From NCBI GenBank assembly GCA_964564735.1, contig CAZMCH010000078.1, positions 1 through 19,967 on the forward strand: a stretch of 19,967 nucleotides of DNA, read 5' to 3'. The translations under genes and the position numbers were made by a program. The notes under the pieces were generated by a model. The model saw only the letters and a program-made list of their open reading frames with translations. It ran no database searches and was not told the DNA's origin. Source of the stretch: CAZMCH01 sp964564735. GTDB lineage: Bacteria; Poribacteria; DTPJ01. How positions within the stretch are numbered: the first letter of the stretch is position 1; every line of letters starts with the position of its first letter. Of this stretch, positions 9,062 to 16,371 are shown one piece after another.

Positions 9062-9720
9062 TCTGATCTATACCTTTTTAGAAAATCAACCATAAATTGA
9101 TGGCGTTTTTCAGCCTCTATTTTTCCGCTTTGGGTCAACATCAAGTCCTTAATCCAAAGGAGTTTTGAGAAAAAATGATAAATCGGTGATGGATCAGGTC
9201 TATGAGTATTCATTATAAGTTTTTCAGGATTATCAATATCCCATTCAACTTTGCCCATTTCAGGACACCCATAATGCCCAGCAAATACAAACACCCTTGC
9301 AATACCCCTTGCACCAATAGCATCAAGCCAATCGGCATCTCTTACGATCTTTGCTTCCAATGACTCTGGCTCTTTGCCTTTGAGATAGGATTCATACGAG
9401 GATGATATAATTACTTCTTTGATTTTCTCTATCTCGTCATGTGAAAATCCCATGCCTTTCAGAAATCTTTTCGCTTCGTTGGCAGATTCTTCTGTATGCA
9501 GATCAAATCTTTCAACTTCGTTTCTTGGCACAATATCATGCAAATAAGAGGACGGGATAACGATTCGCATGTCTGCATGTTCTTCTAATGCTATTTTTTT
9601 TGCCATATTTACGACACATTCTATATGATCGAATCCGTGAGCTATGTCAGCTTTTTTTAGCTTTTGAGCTACAAATTCCCTTATCTTGTTTTCTATTTCA
9701 TTATCAATTTTTTGAGTCAT
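9049..9720 (-). CDS. HD-domain metal-dependent phosphohydrolase
   Basis: A 223-aa cytoplasmic protein from ATG 9720-9718; a TTG at 9729 would add three residues. Neither start has an SD, so the ATG is preferred. Numbering from the TTG, the HD superfamily metal ligands are H35 (in HGFDH), H64-D65 (in SYLHD) and D131 or D133 (in RDADWLD), in the usual spacing. The stretch HGFDHIECVVNMA closely matches small uncharacterised HD proteins annotated as uridylyltransferase/hydrolase-like or predicted phosphohydrolases. The substrate is likely a nucleotide or other phosphoester, but is not identified. Its stop overlaps the glycosyltransferase start by 13 bp. The palindromic repeat at 9746-9795 lies directly upstream. 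Confidence 0.88.
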   Translation of the reverse strand: MTQKIDNEIENKIREFVAQKLKKADIAHGFDHIECVVNMAKKIALEEHADMRIVIPSSYLHDIVPRNEVERFDLHTEESANEAKRFLKGMGFSHDEIEKIKEVIISSSYESYLKGKEPESLEAKIVRDADWLDAIGARGIARVFVFAGHYGCPEMGKVEWDIDNPEKLIMNTHRPDPSPIYHFFSKLLWIKDLMLTQSGKIEAEKRHQFMVDFLKRYRSECSE

Positions 9721-9745
9721 AAAAAGCAACTATAAAAAAATATTT

Positions 9746-9795
9746 TTCACTTCGATTAAAATGACAGCAAAGTATCACCCTAAACGAAGTGAAGG
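9746..9795. repeat. Dispersed palindromic repeat, copy 1
   Basis: Contains a 9-bp inverted repeat TTCACTTCG (9746-9754) / CGAAGTGAA (9785-9793) enclosing AATGACA and CACCCTAA. The 21 bases from 9775 to 9795 (beginning TCACCCTAAACG, ending AGTGAAGG) recur exactly at 16316-16336. The form resembles the widespread bacterial repeat of type TGTCACCCTGAGCGAAGCGAAGG. It lies just upstream of the HD gene in the 247-bp spacer 9721-9967. Confidence 0.7.
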
Positions 9796-9821
9796 TTCTT
9801 CTTGGATTAATACAAAAATAT

Positions 9822-9953
9822 AATTCACGACTTGTGCTAGTTCCCATAAATCAAGTATTGAAGGCACTTTGTAGCCCAGCCTTTTAGGCTGGAAATTATA
9901 AAAACCTAGATAAAATAATAGGTTACAAAAATAATTAGCACAAGTCGTTAATT
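9822..9953. repeat. 132-bp inverted-repeat-bounded element (MITE-like or structured)
   Basis: The ends are near-perfect 18-bp inverted repeats: AATTCACGACTTGTGCTA at 9822-9839 pairs with the complement at 9936-9953, 13 bp of it uninterrupted (9827-9839 with 9936-9948), with one mismatch before the outer AATT. Inside are two more hairpins, CCAGCC/GGCTGG (9876-9892) and AACCTA/TAGGTT (9903-9924). No ORF is present. It lies between the redox operon end and the HD gene, so it may serve as a 3' structure or terminator, or be a non-autonomous mobile element. No convincing target-site duplication was seen. Confidence 0.6.
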
Positions 9954-9967
9954 CCCTATAAAATAAA

Positions 9968-11482
9968 CTAATTCTGCTTAAGGGCTAAAGCCCCTGTTGG
10001 ACATGCTTCAACACACTCTTGAGCAACTTTTTGTAAGCCTTCTTTGATAGTCTGATTAAAGGGAACATCGACACGAACAGTAAATCCCCGTCCTATAAAA
10101 GTTAATCCAAGAGATTCCTTTGATTTTGATGTTATCTGAACGCATAACCCACATGAAATACACTTTCCGGGTTCGTATATAATCTTACTATGTTGTGATT
10201 GTTGATCATAGGGTCGTCTTTGACCTTTATATCTATTTGGGTTTGCATTATAAATGTCCGAATAATCTCTTAATCTGCAGTTATCAGCCCTTCTGCAATC
10301 ACAATGCAGGCATCTGAGAGATTCTGCAACCGCTTCATCATCTGAAAAAGCATCAGAGGGAATTATTTTATCAATTTGGCTTGCGGTCTCAACAAACCTA
10401 TGTAATTCAAATTCAGGAAGTTTGCCCATACGAACAGTGAAAGCCTTTAGCGCACCCGTTATTGGCAATCTATTCAAGTATTGATCAATGGAATTAGCAG
10501 AGATTTTCCCATCTGCAACAGAACGAACAGCCATATTAGTTCTTCGTCCAATTGCATTTCCCGCTATAAAAACACCTTCAATATCTGTCTGTAAGGTATT
10601 CCTATCAATTTTTGTTTTTTCTGGTAAAATGCTTTTATTTTGCCCTGTTGCGACTAAAATAGCGTCATATTTATCTTTTAGGCTGTCAATTGTATCGATT
10701 CTTTTATTTAGCTGGAATTTCGCACCAAGTTTTTCAATGATTTTTATTTCAGCATCTAGCGATCTACGGGGTAATCTGTCTTCTGGAACGTCATATTGAA
10801 GCGCACCGCCGGGTTTCTCATGATCATCGTATATTGTGCAGGCATGACCATATTGAAGCAAATAGTATGCAGAAGATAATCCCGCAGGTCCTGAACCAAC
10901 GATAGCAACTCTTTTTCCGCTTTCAGCTTCACAAACAGGCATATAAGGCGATTCTGTAGAAAGATCGACATCCGCAACATAACGCTTTAATAGGCAAATT
11001 GATACAGGATTATCGTATGAACCACGTCTGCAACCTTTTTCGCATGGTGCAGGACATATACGACCCAAAACAGCAGGCAAAGGTATATCTTCTTTAACAG
11101 TGATTATCGCATCTTTTAGATCGCCATTAGCAATCTGACGGATCATCAATGGAATATTCATACCCGCAGGACAAACGCTTTGACATGGTGCAATACAATC
11201 ACCAGCATGATCGCTCAAAAGTAATTCTAGGGCTGTTCGTCTTGCTTCCAAAATCTCTTCTGTTTCGCTTTCGATCTCCATGCCATCTTCAGCCTTAGTT
11301 GCACATGAAGGCACAATGCGATTCCCAACTTTCACGATACATACCATACATGATGTAGAGGGTTCATAGCCATCCCTAAAGCATAGCGTAGGTATATCAA
11401 TACCTATTTGCCTTGCGGAATCTAGGATCGTGCTTCCATGGGGGACCTCAACCATTTTGCCATCAATTGTTATTCTTGGCAA
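9968..11482 (-). CDS. NuoG-type ferredoxin / GltD-like FAD oxidoreductase / [4Fe-4S] fusion subunit
   Basis: A 504-aa Fe-S flavoprotein from TTG 11482-11480, chosen because GAGG (11494-11491) lies 8 nt upstream and because it begins at the ferredoxin fold (PRITIDGKMVEVP); an in-frame upstream start at 11554 would overlap the previous gene. Residues below count from that longer form (subtract 24). A [2Fe-2S] ferredoxin has C58, C69, C72 and C84. A HAGDC motif with C120, C124, C128 leads to a GltD-type Fe-S region (C167, C171, C175), then FAD-binding GSGPAG (220-225), VATG (301-304) and the distal FAD motif GVFIAGNAIG (327-336). The second, NAD(P)-binding GxGxxA Rossmann domain of GltD/NfnB is absent. 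C415, C418, C420 and C426 follow, then a C-terminal NuoG-like module with C465, C468, C471 and C518. It probably passes electrons between the NuoEF subunit and ferredoxin or another carrier. Confidence 0.88.
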   Translation of the reverse strand: MPRITIDGKMVEVPHGSTILDSARQIGIDIPTLCFRDGYEPSTSCMVCIVKVGNRIVPSCATKAEDGMEIESETEEILEARRTALELLLSDHAGDCIAPCQSVCPAGMNIPLMIRQIANGDLKDAIITVKEDIPLPAVLGRICPAPCEKGCRRGSYDNPVSICLLKRYVADVDLSTESPYMPVCEAESGKRVAIVGSGPAGLSSAYYLLQYGHACTIYDDHEKPGGALQYDVPEDRLPRRSLDAEIKIIEKLGAKFQLNKRIDTIDSLKDKYDAILVATGQNKSILPEKTKIDRNTLQTDIEGVFIAGNAIGRRTNMAVRSVADGKISANSIDQYLNRLPITGALKAFTVRMGKLPEFELHRFVETASQIDKIIPSDAFSDDEAVAESLRCLHCDCRRADNCRLRDYSDIYNANPNRYKGQRRPYDQQSQHSKIIYEPGKCISCGLCVQITSKSKESLGLTFIGRGFTVRVDVPFNQTIKEGLQKVAQECVEACPTGALALKQN

Positions 11483-11490
11483 TATATCTT

Positions 11491-11494
11491 CCTC
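11491..11494 (-). promoter_or_regulatory. Shine-Dalgarno supporting the TTG start at 11482
   Basis: GAGG on the minus strand, 8 nt before TTG 11482-11480. It selects the internal TTG over the in-frame upstream start at 11554, which would lie inside the NuoEF coding region. Confidence 0.6.
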
Positions 11495-11522
11495 TTTCTT
11501 TGTTTCAAATAGTATAATAAGG

Positions 11523-13946
11523 CTAAAAATCAGCATTTCCTTCTGACACAACAATTATCGCATTTTCTGGGCAAATCTGCTTGCAGGTATCGCAACGAGT
11601 GCATTTTTCATCATCAATTTCATGCTTTTCATAAGGCTTCATCGGAATTGCATCAACGGGGCAATGCTGAGAGCAAAGCGTGCAACCGATACAATCATCT
11701 GTGACAACATATCTGATGAGTGATTGACATTTCCCTGCAGGACAACGTTTTTCAAGATGTGCCTCATATTCCGAACGAAAATATTTCAGTGTTGTCAGAA
11801 CAGGATTAGGGGCGGTTTTTCCCAATCCGCAAAGGCTACCTTTTTTAACCATGTTTGCTAGATTTTCTAGCTCCTCAAGATCGCCTTTCTCTCCCTTGCC
11901 ATGACATAAATTCTCCAATATCTCTAACATTCGCTTTGTGCCGACACGACAAAACGTGCATTTCCCACATGACTGATCTTGTGTAAATTCAAGAAAATAG
12001 CGCGCAATCTCAACCATGCAATCCGAATCATCAAGAACAACCAAACCTCCCGAACCCATGATAGCACCAAGAGATGTCAGCGCTTCATAATCAACCGTTG
12101 CATAAGATAATTCTGCTGGAATACACCCACCAGACGGACCACCGATTTGAACCGCTTTAAACTTTTTCCCGCCAGCAACTCCTCCGCCTATGTCCTCAAC
12201 GATCTCTTTGATTGATATGCCCATAGGCACTTCAATAAGTCCGCCTCTGTCAACTTTGCCTGCCAATGCAAAGACTTTCGTTCCTTTACTTTTTCCAACA
12301 CCGAGAGAAGCAAAATTATCCGCGCCATTACTGATTATCCACGAAACAAGGGAGTAAGTCTCAACGTTATTTATCAAAGTCGGCTTCCCCCATAGCCCGC
12401 TTTCGGCTGGATATGGAGGGCGTAATCTAGGCATACCTCTTTGCCCTTCAATAGATTCGAGCATAGCGGTTTCTTCTCCACAGATAAACGCACCTGCACC
12501 CTCCATAATTTTAAGATTCAGGTTGAAATCACTGCCAAATATATTATCACCCAATAAGCCTCTTTCCTTACAGACCTCAAGTGCTTCCCTTACTCGCTGG
12601 ACAGCAAGAGGATATTCTGCACGAATATAAAAATATCCCTCATTTGAGCCGACAGCATAAGACGCAATGGCAATACCTTCTATAACTCGATAGGGATATG
12701 ACTCTAATATCATCCTATCCATAAATGCACCGGGATCACCTTCATCACCATTGCAGATGACGTATTTTTTATCACCATTTGCTTTATAAACAAGCGACCA
12801 CTTAACACCTGTTGGAAATCCTGCACCGCCACGTCCACGTAATCCGCTTTTTGTGATTTCTTCTATAACTTGCTCTGGAGAAAGTTTCGTAATACATTTT
12901 TTAAGCGCTTCAAAACCGCCTGTTTCTAAATATTCGTCTATATCTGTTGGATTAATATAACCATAGTGTTCAGTTGCAATGTGTTTTTGCTTATCAAGAA
13001 ATGCGCTGACTTCTGGATCACGAACTGAAATAGAATACCTTGTTATCGGCTCCCAAGCCTCATCTGTCATAATTCTATCTATCAATTTCGATGCTGATTT
13101 TGTTATCTTTTTCAATATTCCACCGGGCTTTACATGACGCAAAACAATTGCCTCAACATCATCAGCCTGAACATTTGCATATAAATAGGATCGTCCATCG
13201 GGCATAACAATTTCAACTAAAGGTGTTTGATGACAGATTCCAACACATCCGACCCGTTTCACCTTCGCATTAATATTAAGTTTTTGGATCGTTTCCATCA
13301 TTGCATCTCTGACATTACCACTGCCCTTTGCGATACAGCATGAACCAAGCCCAAGACGTATTTCTGCGATGCTTGTATCTTTATATCGAAAACTCAATTC
13401 TGAATGTTTGATAGTTCTTTTTTGCCTTAATCCCTCGGAACTAAGGAAATCTTTAAGAACCTTTGGAACTATATCTGGTGTGAGATGACCATAGGTAATG
13501 CCGTCTATTTGAACAACTGGCGCAAGTGTGCAACAACCAAGACAGGCTACTTTCTGTATAGTAAAGAGATTTTGTGGGTCCGTATCGTCATCATCTTTTA
13601 TTTTTAAATGTCTGGTTAATGCGTCCTGTATCAATCCCGCACCCTTAACATGACAGGCAGTTCCATGACAAACACTGATTATATGCTGACCAACAGGACG
13701 ATGCCGAAATTGCGAATAAAACGTTGATACGCCTATTATCTGTGATGGTGTTATTTCGGTTGTTTCGGTTATATAGCGAAGTATTTTCTCAGGTAAATAG
13801 TTATAATGATCCTGTATGCGCTGGAGTATCGGTATGACTGATTCAGCGCCTCTACCATAATCATCTAAAATATTCCCGATAAACTGGCGATCATCTTCCG
13901 TTATATCATCTGAAACGATCTCCTCGACTAACGATTCCCTATACAA
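11523..13946 (-). CDS. NuoE-NuoF fusion (HydC-HydB type) NADH-oxidising flavoprotein subunit
   Basis: An 807-aa cytoplasmic Fe-S flavoprotein. Residues 15-170 are NuoE/HydC-like, with [2Fe-2S] ligands C93, C98, C135 and C139. Residues ~190-272 are a second thioredoxin-like ferredoxin domain (C203/C204, C234, C238). From ~290 comes NuoF/HydB: NADH/FMN motifs GRGGAGFPTG (371-380), NGDEGDPGAFMD (399-410) and ICGEETA (488-494), and the N3-type [4Fe-4S] ligands C660, C663, C666 and C706. The C-terminus adds CPAGKC (735-740) and two [4Fe-4S] motifs (C752, 755, 758, 762 and C782, 785, 788, 792). HydABC and Stn complexes use these parts to oxidise NADH. The start is TTG 13946-13944 with AAGGAG 8 nt upstream; it overlaps the propeller gene by 19 bp. 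The subunit identity is secure; bifurcation is inference. Confidence 0.95.
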   Translation of the reverse strand: MYRESLVEEIVSDDITEDDRQFIGNILDDYGRGAESVIPILQRIQDHYNYLPEKILRYITETTEITPSQIIGVSTFYSQFRHRPVGQHIISVCHGTACHVKGAGLIQDALTRHLKIKDDDDTDPQNLFTIQKVACLGCCTLAPVVQIDGITYGHLTPDIVPKVLKDFLSSEGLRQKRTIKHSELSFRYKDTSIAEIRLGLGSCCIAKGSGNVRDAMMETIQKLNINAKVKRVGCVGICHQTPLVEIVMPDGRSYLYANVQADDVEAIVLRHVKPGGILKKITKSASKLIDRIMTDEAWEPITRYSISVRDPEVSAFLDKQKHIATEHYGYINPTDIDEYLETGGFEALKKCITKLSPEQVIEEITKSGLRGRGGAGFPTGVKWSLVYKANGDKKYVICNGDEGDPGAFMDRMILESYPYRVIEGIAIASYAVGSNEGYFYIRAEYPLAVQRVREALEVCKERGLLGDNIFGSDFNLNLKIMEGAGAFICGEETAMLESIEGQRGMPRLRPPYPAESGLWGKPTLINNVETYSLVSWIISNGADNFASLGVGKSKGTKVFALAGKVDRGGLIEVPMGISIKEIVEDIGGGVAGGKKFKAVQIGGPSGGCIPAELSYATVDYEALTSLGAIMGSGGLVVLDDSDCMVEIARYFLEFTQDQSCGKCTFCRVGTKRMLEILENLCHGKGEKGDLEELENLANMVKKGSLCGLGKTAPNPVLTTLKYFRSEYEAHLEKRCPAGKCQSLIRYVVTDDCIGCTLCSQHCPVDAIPMKPYEKHEIDDEKCTRCDTCKQICPENAIIVVSEGNADF

Positions 13947-15793
13947 TACAGATTCTCCTTACCTCGTATATATATGCGCCCATCTGTAAAAGCTGGCGAA
14001 CATTCTGTTTTTTCTCCTAGTTCGTATCTGGCGATTTCCTTAAATTCTCTATCAGATTTGAATATTATCATAACGCCATCTTCAGTTATTGTATAAACAT
14101 TATTTCCAACAAGGCTTGGTGATGCCTTGAATGTCTCTGCAAAATCATGTTCCCACACTATTTTGCCAGTTTTGGCGTCATAGCAGGTCATAAATCCATA
14201 AGTTTCTTGAAGATATACCAATTTCCCATCAGATAAGGGGCTGACTATATCAGGCAAGCCACTATCTGCTGACCATACAATATTAGTAGAAGTAACATCT
14301 CCCTGTCCACCCGGTTTTATCCCTGCGAGTGTTGCATAAATATTAGTAACAAAGACAAGCCCATCTGCATATATCGGCGATGGAGCAATATCTCCGCTTA
14401 AACATTTGACTCTCCAATATTCTTTTCCATTGTTAGGATCATAAGCGATAACATAAGGATTTCCATTTGTTATTATTTCATCACGATTCCCTGTGTTTAT
14501 GATTATTGGTGTTGCCCATGAGTTCGGAACAGGTCGTTTTGTTGCCCATACCTGATTACCAGAAGCCCCATCAAAAGCCATTATGCTCGAAAGATTATCA
14601 TTTGCAGAATTCCCCTGATCATATAAAACAATAAGCAGATTTTTAAACATCAAAAGCGATGAAGCATAGCCATACATGCTTTTTGGTGTTCCGAGATTTT
14701 TTGCCCAGACAAGATTTCCGTCAAAATCATATGCTACTAAATCGCCATTTGCGAATATTGCATAGACTCTTTGACCATCAGTTGTCGCAGTGGGAGCCGC
14801 ATAGCCAGTATCTTCAGAAACTTTTGGAGGTTGGGGGCTACTTCCAGGGATATTTTCTACAGATTTTTGCCATAGGATTTTTCCTGTATCTGCATCAAAA
14901 CAATAAACTTCTCTTTTTTTATCTGTTGCGCCTGTTAAAAATACCTTTTTCCCCCAAACAATAGGTGAATTATTTCCGGGAAGTTCTACTTTTGTTTTCC
15001 AAAGGACATTTTTTCCTGTTTTTCCGTCCCATGAAGAAGGAATATTGCTTGCATAAACTATCCCAAGTCCACCATATCCACGAAACCTAGTCCAATTTTT
15101 CTTTAATTCCTCGTCTGTGGGATATGTTGATGTCTGAATAGGAGCATTTTCCTGTTGGGTTATAGTGGCTTCCGATATTGTTTCTGTTGTTTGGATTGAG
15201 ATTTCTGCCTCTGTGGTAGATGATAGATTTTGAGCAATATCAACTTGCTTTGCCTCCTTAGCATTTGCTAAAATCTGTTCTGCATTTCTAAAAAACTCAG
15301 CTTTTCCTGAACTTGTTACAAGTCCATATACAGATATACATATCATCAAAGCAATAGCAATAACCGACCAACGGGATATTTTTATGTTATGTAGTTCTTC
15401 ATCTTCTTCTGAAACAGGATGCTCTGGCATTGGCAATTTTCTCTTAAAATATTCATAAGATTTTATTGCTATCAAAAAAATCACCATGCCACCTATAAGC
15501 AAATATGTCCCAAACCTTGAAAACTCACGATGGCGAAAATAATCGCTTCTAAGTTTAAGATCAAGTTTACGAATTTGCTCTTTTAACTCTTGATTGCTAG
15601 GTTCATTTACAAGTCTTTCTTTTAGCTGTGTAACTTCGGGTGAGTTTAATGGGTCTGATGATTTCAATCGTATATAGTTTGATACGAACAGAGCAGAGCT
15701 AATAAGCAAAAAAATTCCAGTAATAAGAGCTATTACAAAAGATACATTATACCATGCTATTGCATATTCATTTTCTTTTATTTTTAAATTCAT
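13928..15793 (-). CDS. Three-TM membrane protein with extracytoplasmic PQQ-like beta-propeller
   Basis: A 621-aa protein. Hydrophobic helices lie at ~15-38, 95-112 and 141-160; a charged, helix-prone loop (~42-94) separates the first two. The positive stretch KSYEYFKRK (111-119) suggests that loop 2 is cytoplasmic and the C-terminus outside. After a Ser/Thr/Gln-rich linker (~165-230), residues 234-621 form a PQQ/BamB-like beta-propeller. Blade signatures of the form D-x-x-x-G-x-x-x-W recur: CFDADTGKILW (298-308), AYDFDGNLVW, AFDGASGNQVW, AYDPNNGKEYW and CYDAKTGKIVW (537-547). Nothing shows that PQQ itself is bound; such propellers are often scaffolds. It is the first gene of the redox operon and overlaps the NuoEF fusion by 19 bp, so coupling is likely. 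The ATG at 15793 has no SD. Confidence 0.9.
   Translation of the reverse strand: MNLKIKENEYAIAWYNVSFVIALITGIFLLISSALFVSNYIRLKSSDPLNSPEVTQLKERLVNEPSNQELKEQIRKLDLKLRSDYFRHREFSRFGTYLLIGGMVIFLIAIKSYEYFKRKLPMPEHPVSEEDEELHNIKISRWSVIAIALMICISVYGLVTSSGKAEFFRNAEQILANAKEAKQVDIAQNLSSTTEAEISIQTTETISEATITQQENAPIQTSTYPTDEELKKNWTRFRGYGGLGIVYASNIPSSWDGKTGKNVLWKTKVELPGNNSPIVWGKKVFLTGATDKKREVYCFDADTGKILWQKSVENIPGSSPQPPKVSEDTGYAAPTATTDGQRVYAIFANGDLVAYDFDGNLVWAKNLGTPKSMYGYASSLLMFKNLLIVLYDQGNSANDNLSSIMAFDGASGNQVWATKRPVPNSWATPIIINTGNRDEIITNGNPYVIAYDPNNGKEYWRVKCLSGDIAPSPIYADGLVFVTNIYATLAGIKPGGQGDVTSTNIVWSADSGLPDIVSPLSDGKLVYLQETYGFMTCYDAKTGKIVWEHDFAETFKASPSLVGNNVYTITEDGVMIIFKSDREFKEIARYELGEKTECSPAFTDGRIYIRGKENLYCIGNR
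13955..13960 (-). promoter_or_regulatory. Strong Shine-Dalgarno for the NuoEF TTG start
   Basis: AAGGAG on the minus strand, 8 nt before TTG 13946-13944. No in-frame ATG fits the NuoE N-terminus as well, so this site decides the start. It lies within the 3' end of the propeller gene, consistent with coupled translation. Confidence 0.65.
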
Positions 15794-15986
15794 TTATTTA
15801 AGTCTAATATTATGCAGATAAAGCCTGCCTTGATTTAAGATATATTCGAAAAAAACATGCTTTACAGAAAAAACAACGATAAATTGATAGATATTCCAAA
15901 TCCTGAACATTTATCTTGGTTTCAATACATTCGGAAACAGTTATATGTTCATTTTTTGGCAAATAAATTACATCTATATTATATGC

Positions 15987-16110
15987 AATATTTAACAAAT
16001 CTTCAACCTAACATTTAACAACAAGGCTATTTTAATCCTTTATTCATAAGGCTTTTATTGATTATAAAATTTCACAACATTTAACAATTTCGCAAAACAA
16101 CATTTAACAA
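15987..16110. repeat. Four iteron-like direct repeats AAYATTTAACAA
   Basis: Copies begin at 15987 (AATATTTAACAA), 16010, 16076 and 16099 (each AACATTTAACAA). Start-to-start spacings are 23, 66 and 23 bp. The last copy is part of a palindrome ACATTT-AAC-AAATGT (16100-16114). On the minus strand they read TTGTTAAATGTT, and the third copy overlaps a possible -35 (TTGTTA) 15 bp before TATAAT (16066-16061) facing the redox operon. The arrangement suggests cooperative regulator binding sites. Confidence 0.55.
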
Positions 16111-16167
16111 ATGTCAAATATCACTCCGCAATAAAGTCGTAATATTATAACATAGTTCTATATTATC

Positions 16168-16196
16168 TTGATTTGATATTTATTCTATTGTATTAT
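16168..16196 (+). promoter_or_regulatory. Possible sigma-70 promoter for the fucosidase gene
   Basis: TTGATT (16168-16173), a 17-bp spacer, and TATTAT (16191-16196) on the plus strand, which would give a roughly 200-nt leader containing the inverted-repeat element. The surrounding sequence is so AT-rich that such boxes can arise by chance. Confidence 0.3.
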
Positions 16197-16240
16197 AAAT
16201 ATACAAAAAATTGGTTTATGCCTTTATCAATTTAAATAAA

Positions 16241-16371
16241 TAATACGACTTTTTCAGTTAGCAATAGATAATGACAAAAAGAGATCCATTAATCTGTTCA
16301 GAATAACATTTTTTGTCACCCTAAACGAAGTGAAGGGTCCTCTTTATAACATAAGTGAAAAAGTCGTATAA
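16241..16371. repeat. 131-bp inverted-repeat-bounded element
   Basis: A perfect 14-bp inverted repeat ATACGACTTTTTCA (16243-16256) / TGAAAAAGTCGTAT (16356-16369), with one extra outer match after a mismatch. The interior contains palindromic repeat copy 2. A third half-site, AAAGTCGTA at 16133-16141, is inverted relative to the left end. Size and the terminal ACGACTT resemble the element at 9822-9953. It ends about 20 bp before the fucosidase SD, so it would be in the mRNA leader or overlap the promoter. Confidence 0.55.
16316..16336. repeat. Dispersed palindromic repeat, copy 2
   Basis: These 21 bases are identical to 9775-9795 (TCACCCTAAACG...AGTGAAGG). The flank TGTTCAGAATAACA (16295-16308) upstream is a diverged complementary half. 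It lies inside the inverted-repeat element 16241-16371. Confidence 0.7.

Noticed and set aside
9876..9892. CCAGCC/GGCTGG hairpin as a Rho-independent terminator of the redox operon
   Set aside because: Short stem and no T-run after it on the minus strand; kept only as part of the larger element.
9968..13946. Respiratory complex I (nuo) or [FeFe]-hydrogenase operon
   Set aside because: No membrane Nuo subunits, NuoG C-terminal domain or H-cluster motifs are present; only NuoE/F-like and ferredoxin/GltD parts.
13928..15793. PQQ-dependent dehydrogenase (quinoprotein alcohol or glucose dehydrogenase)
   Set aside because: Only the propeller repeat pattern is seen; the adjacent-Cys disulfide and other catalytic PQQ-site residues were not found.
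15810..15998. 62-aa minus-strand ORF (TTG start) upstream of the propeller gene
   Set aside because: No SD, starts inside the repeat array, composition expected of AT-rich noncoding DNA, and no recognised motif despite a CFFCKACFF stretch.
15857..16018. 53-aa plus-strand ORF (MLYRKNNDKLIDIPNPEHLS...)
   Set aside because: Looks somewhat protein-like, possibly a relic fragment, but has no SD, ends within a direct repeat, and overlaps an equally long ORF on the other strand; not supportable as a gene.
15987..16110. CRISPR array or replication origin
   Set aside because: Repeats are only 12 bp with gaps as short as 11 bp and uneven; no cas, dnaA or rep gene is present in the window.
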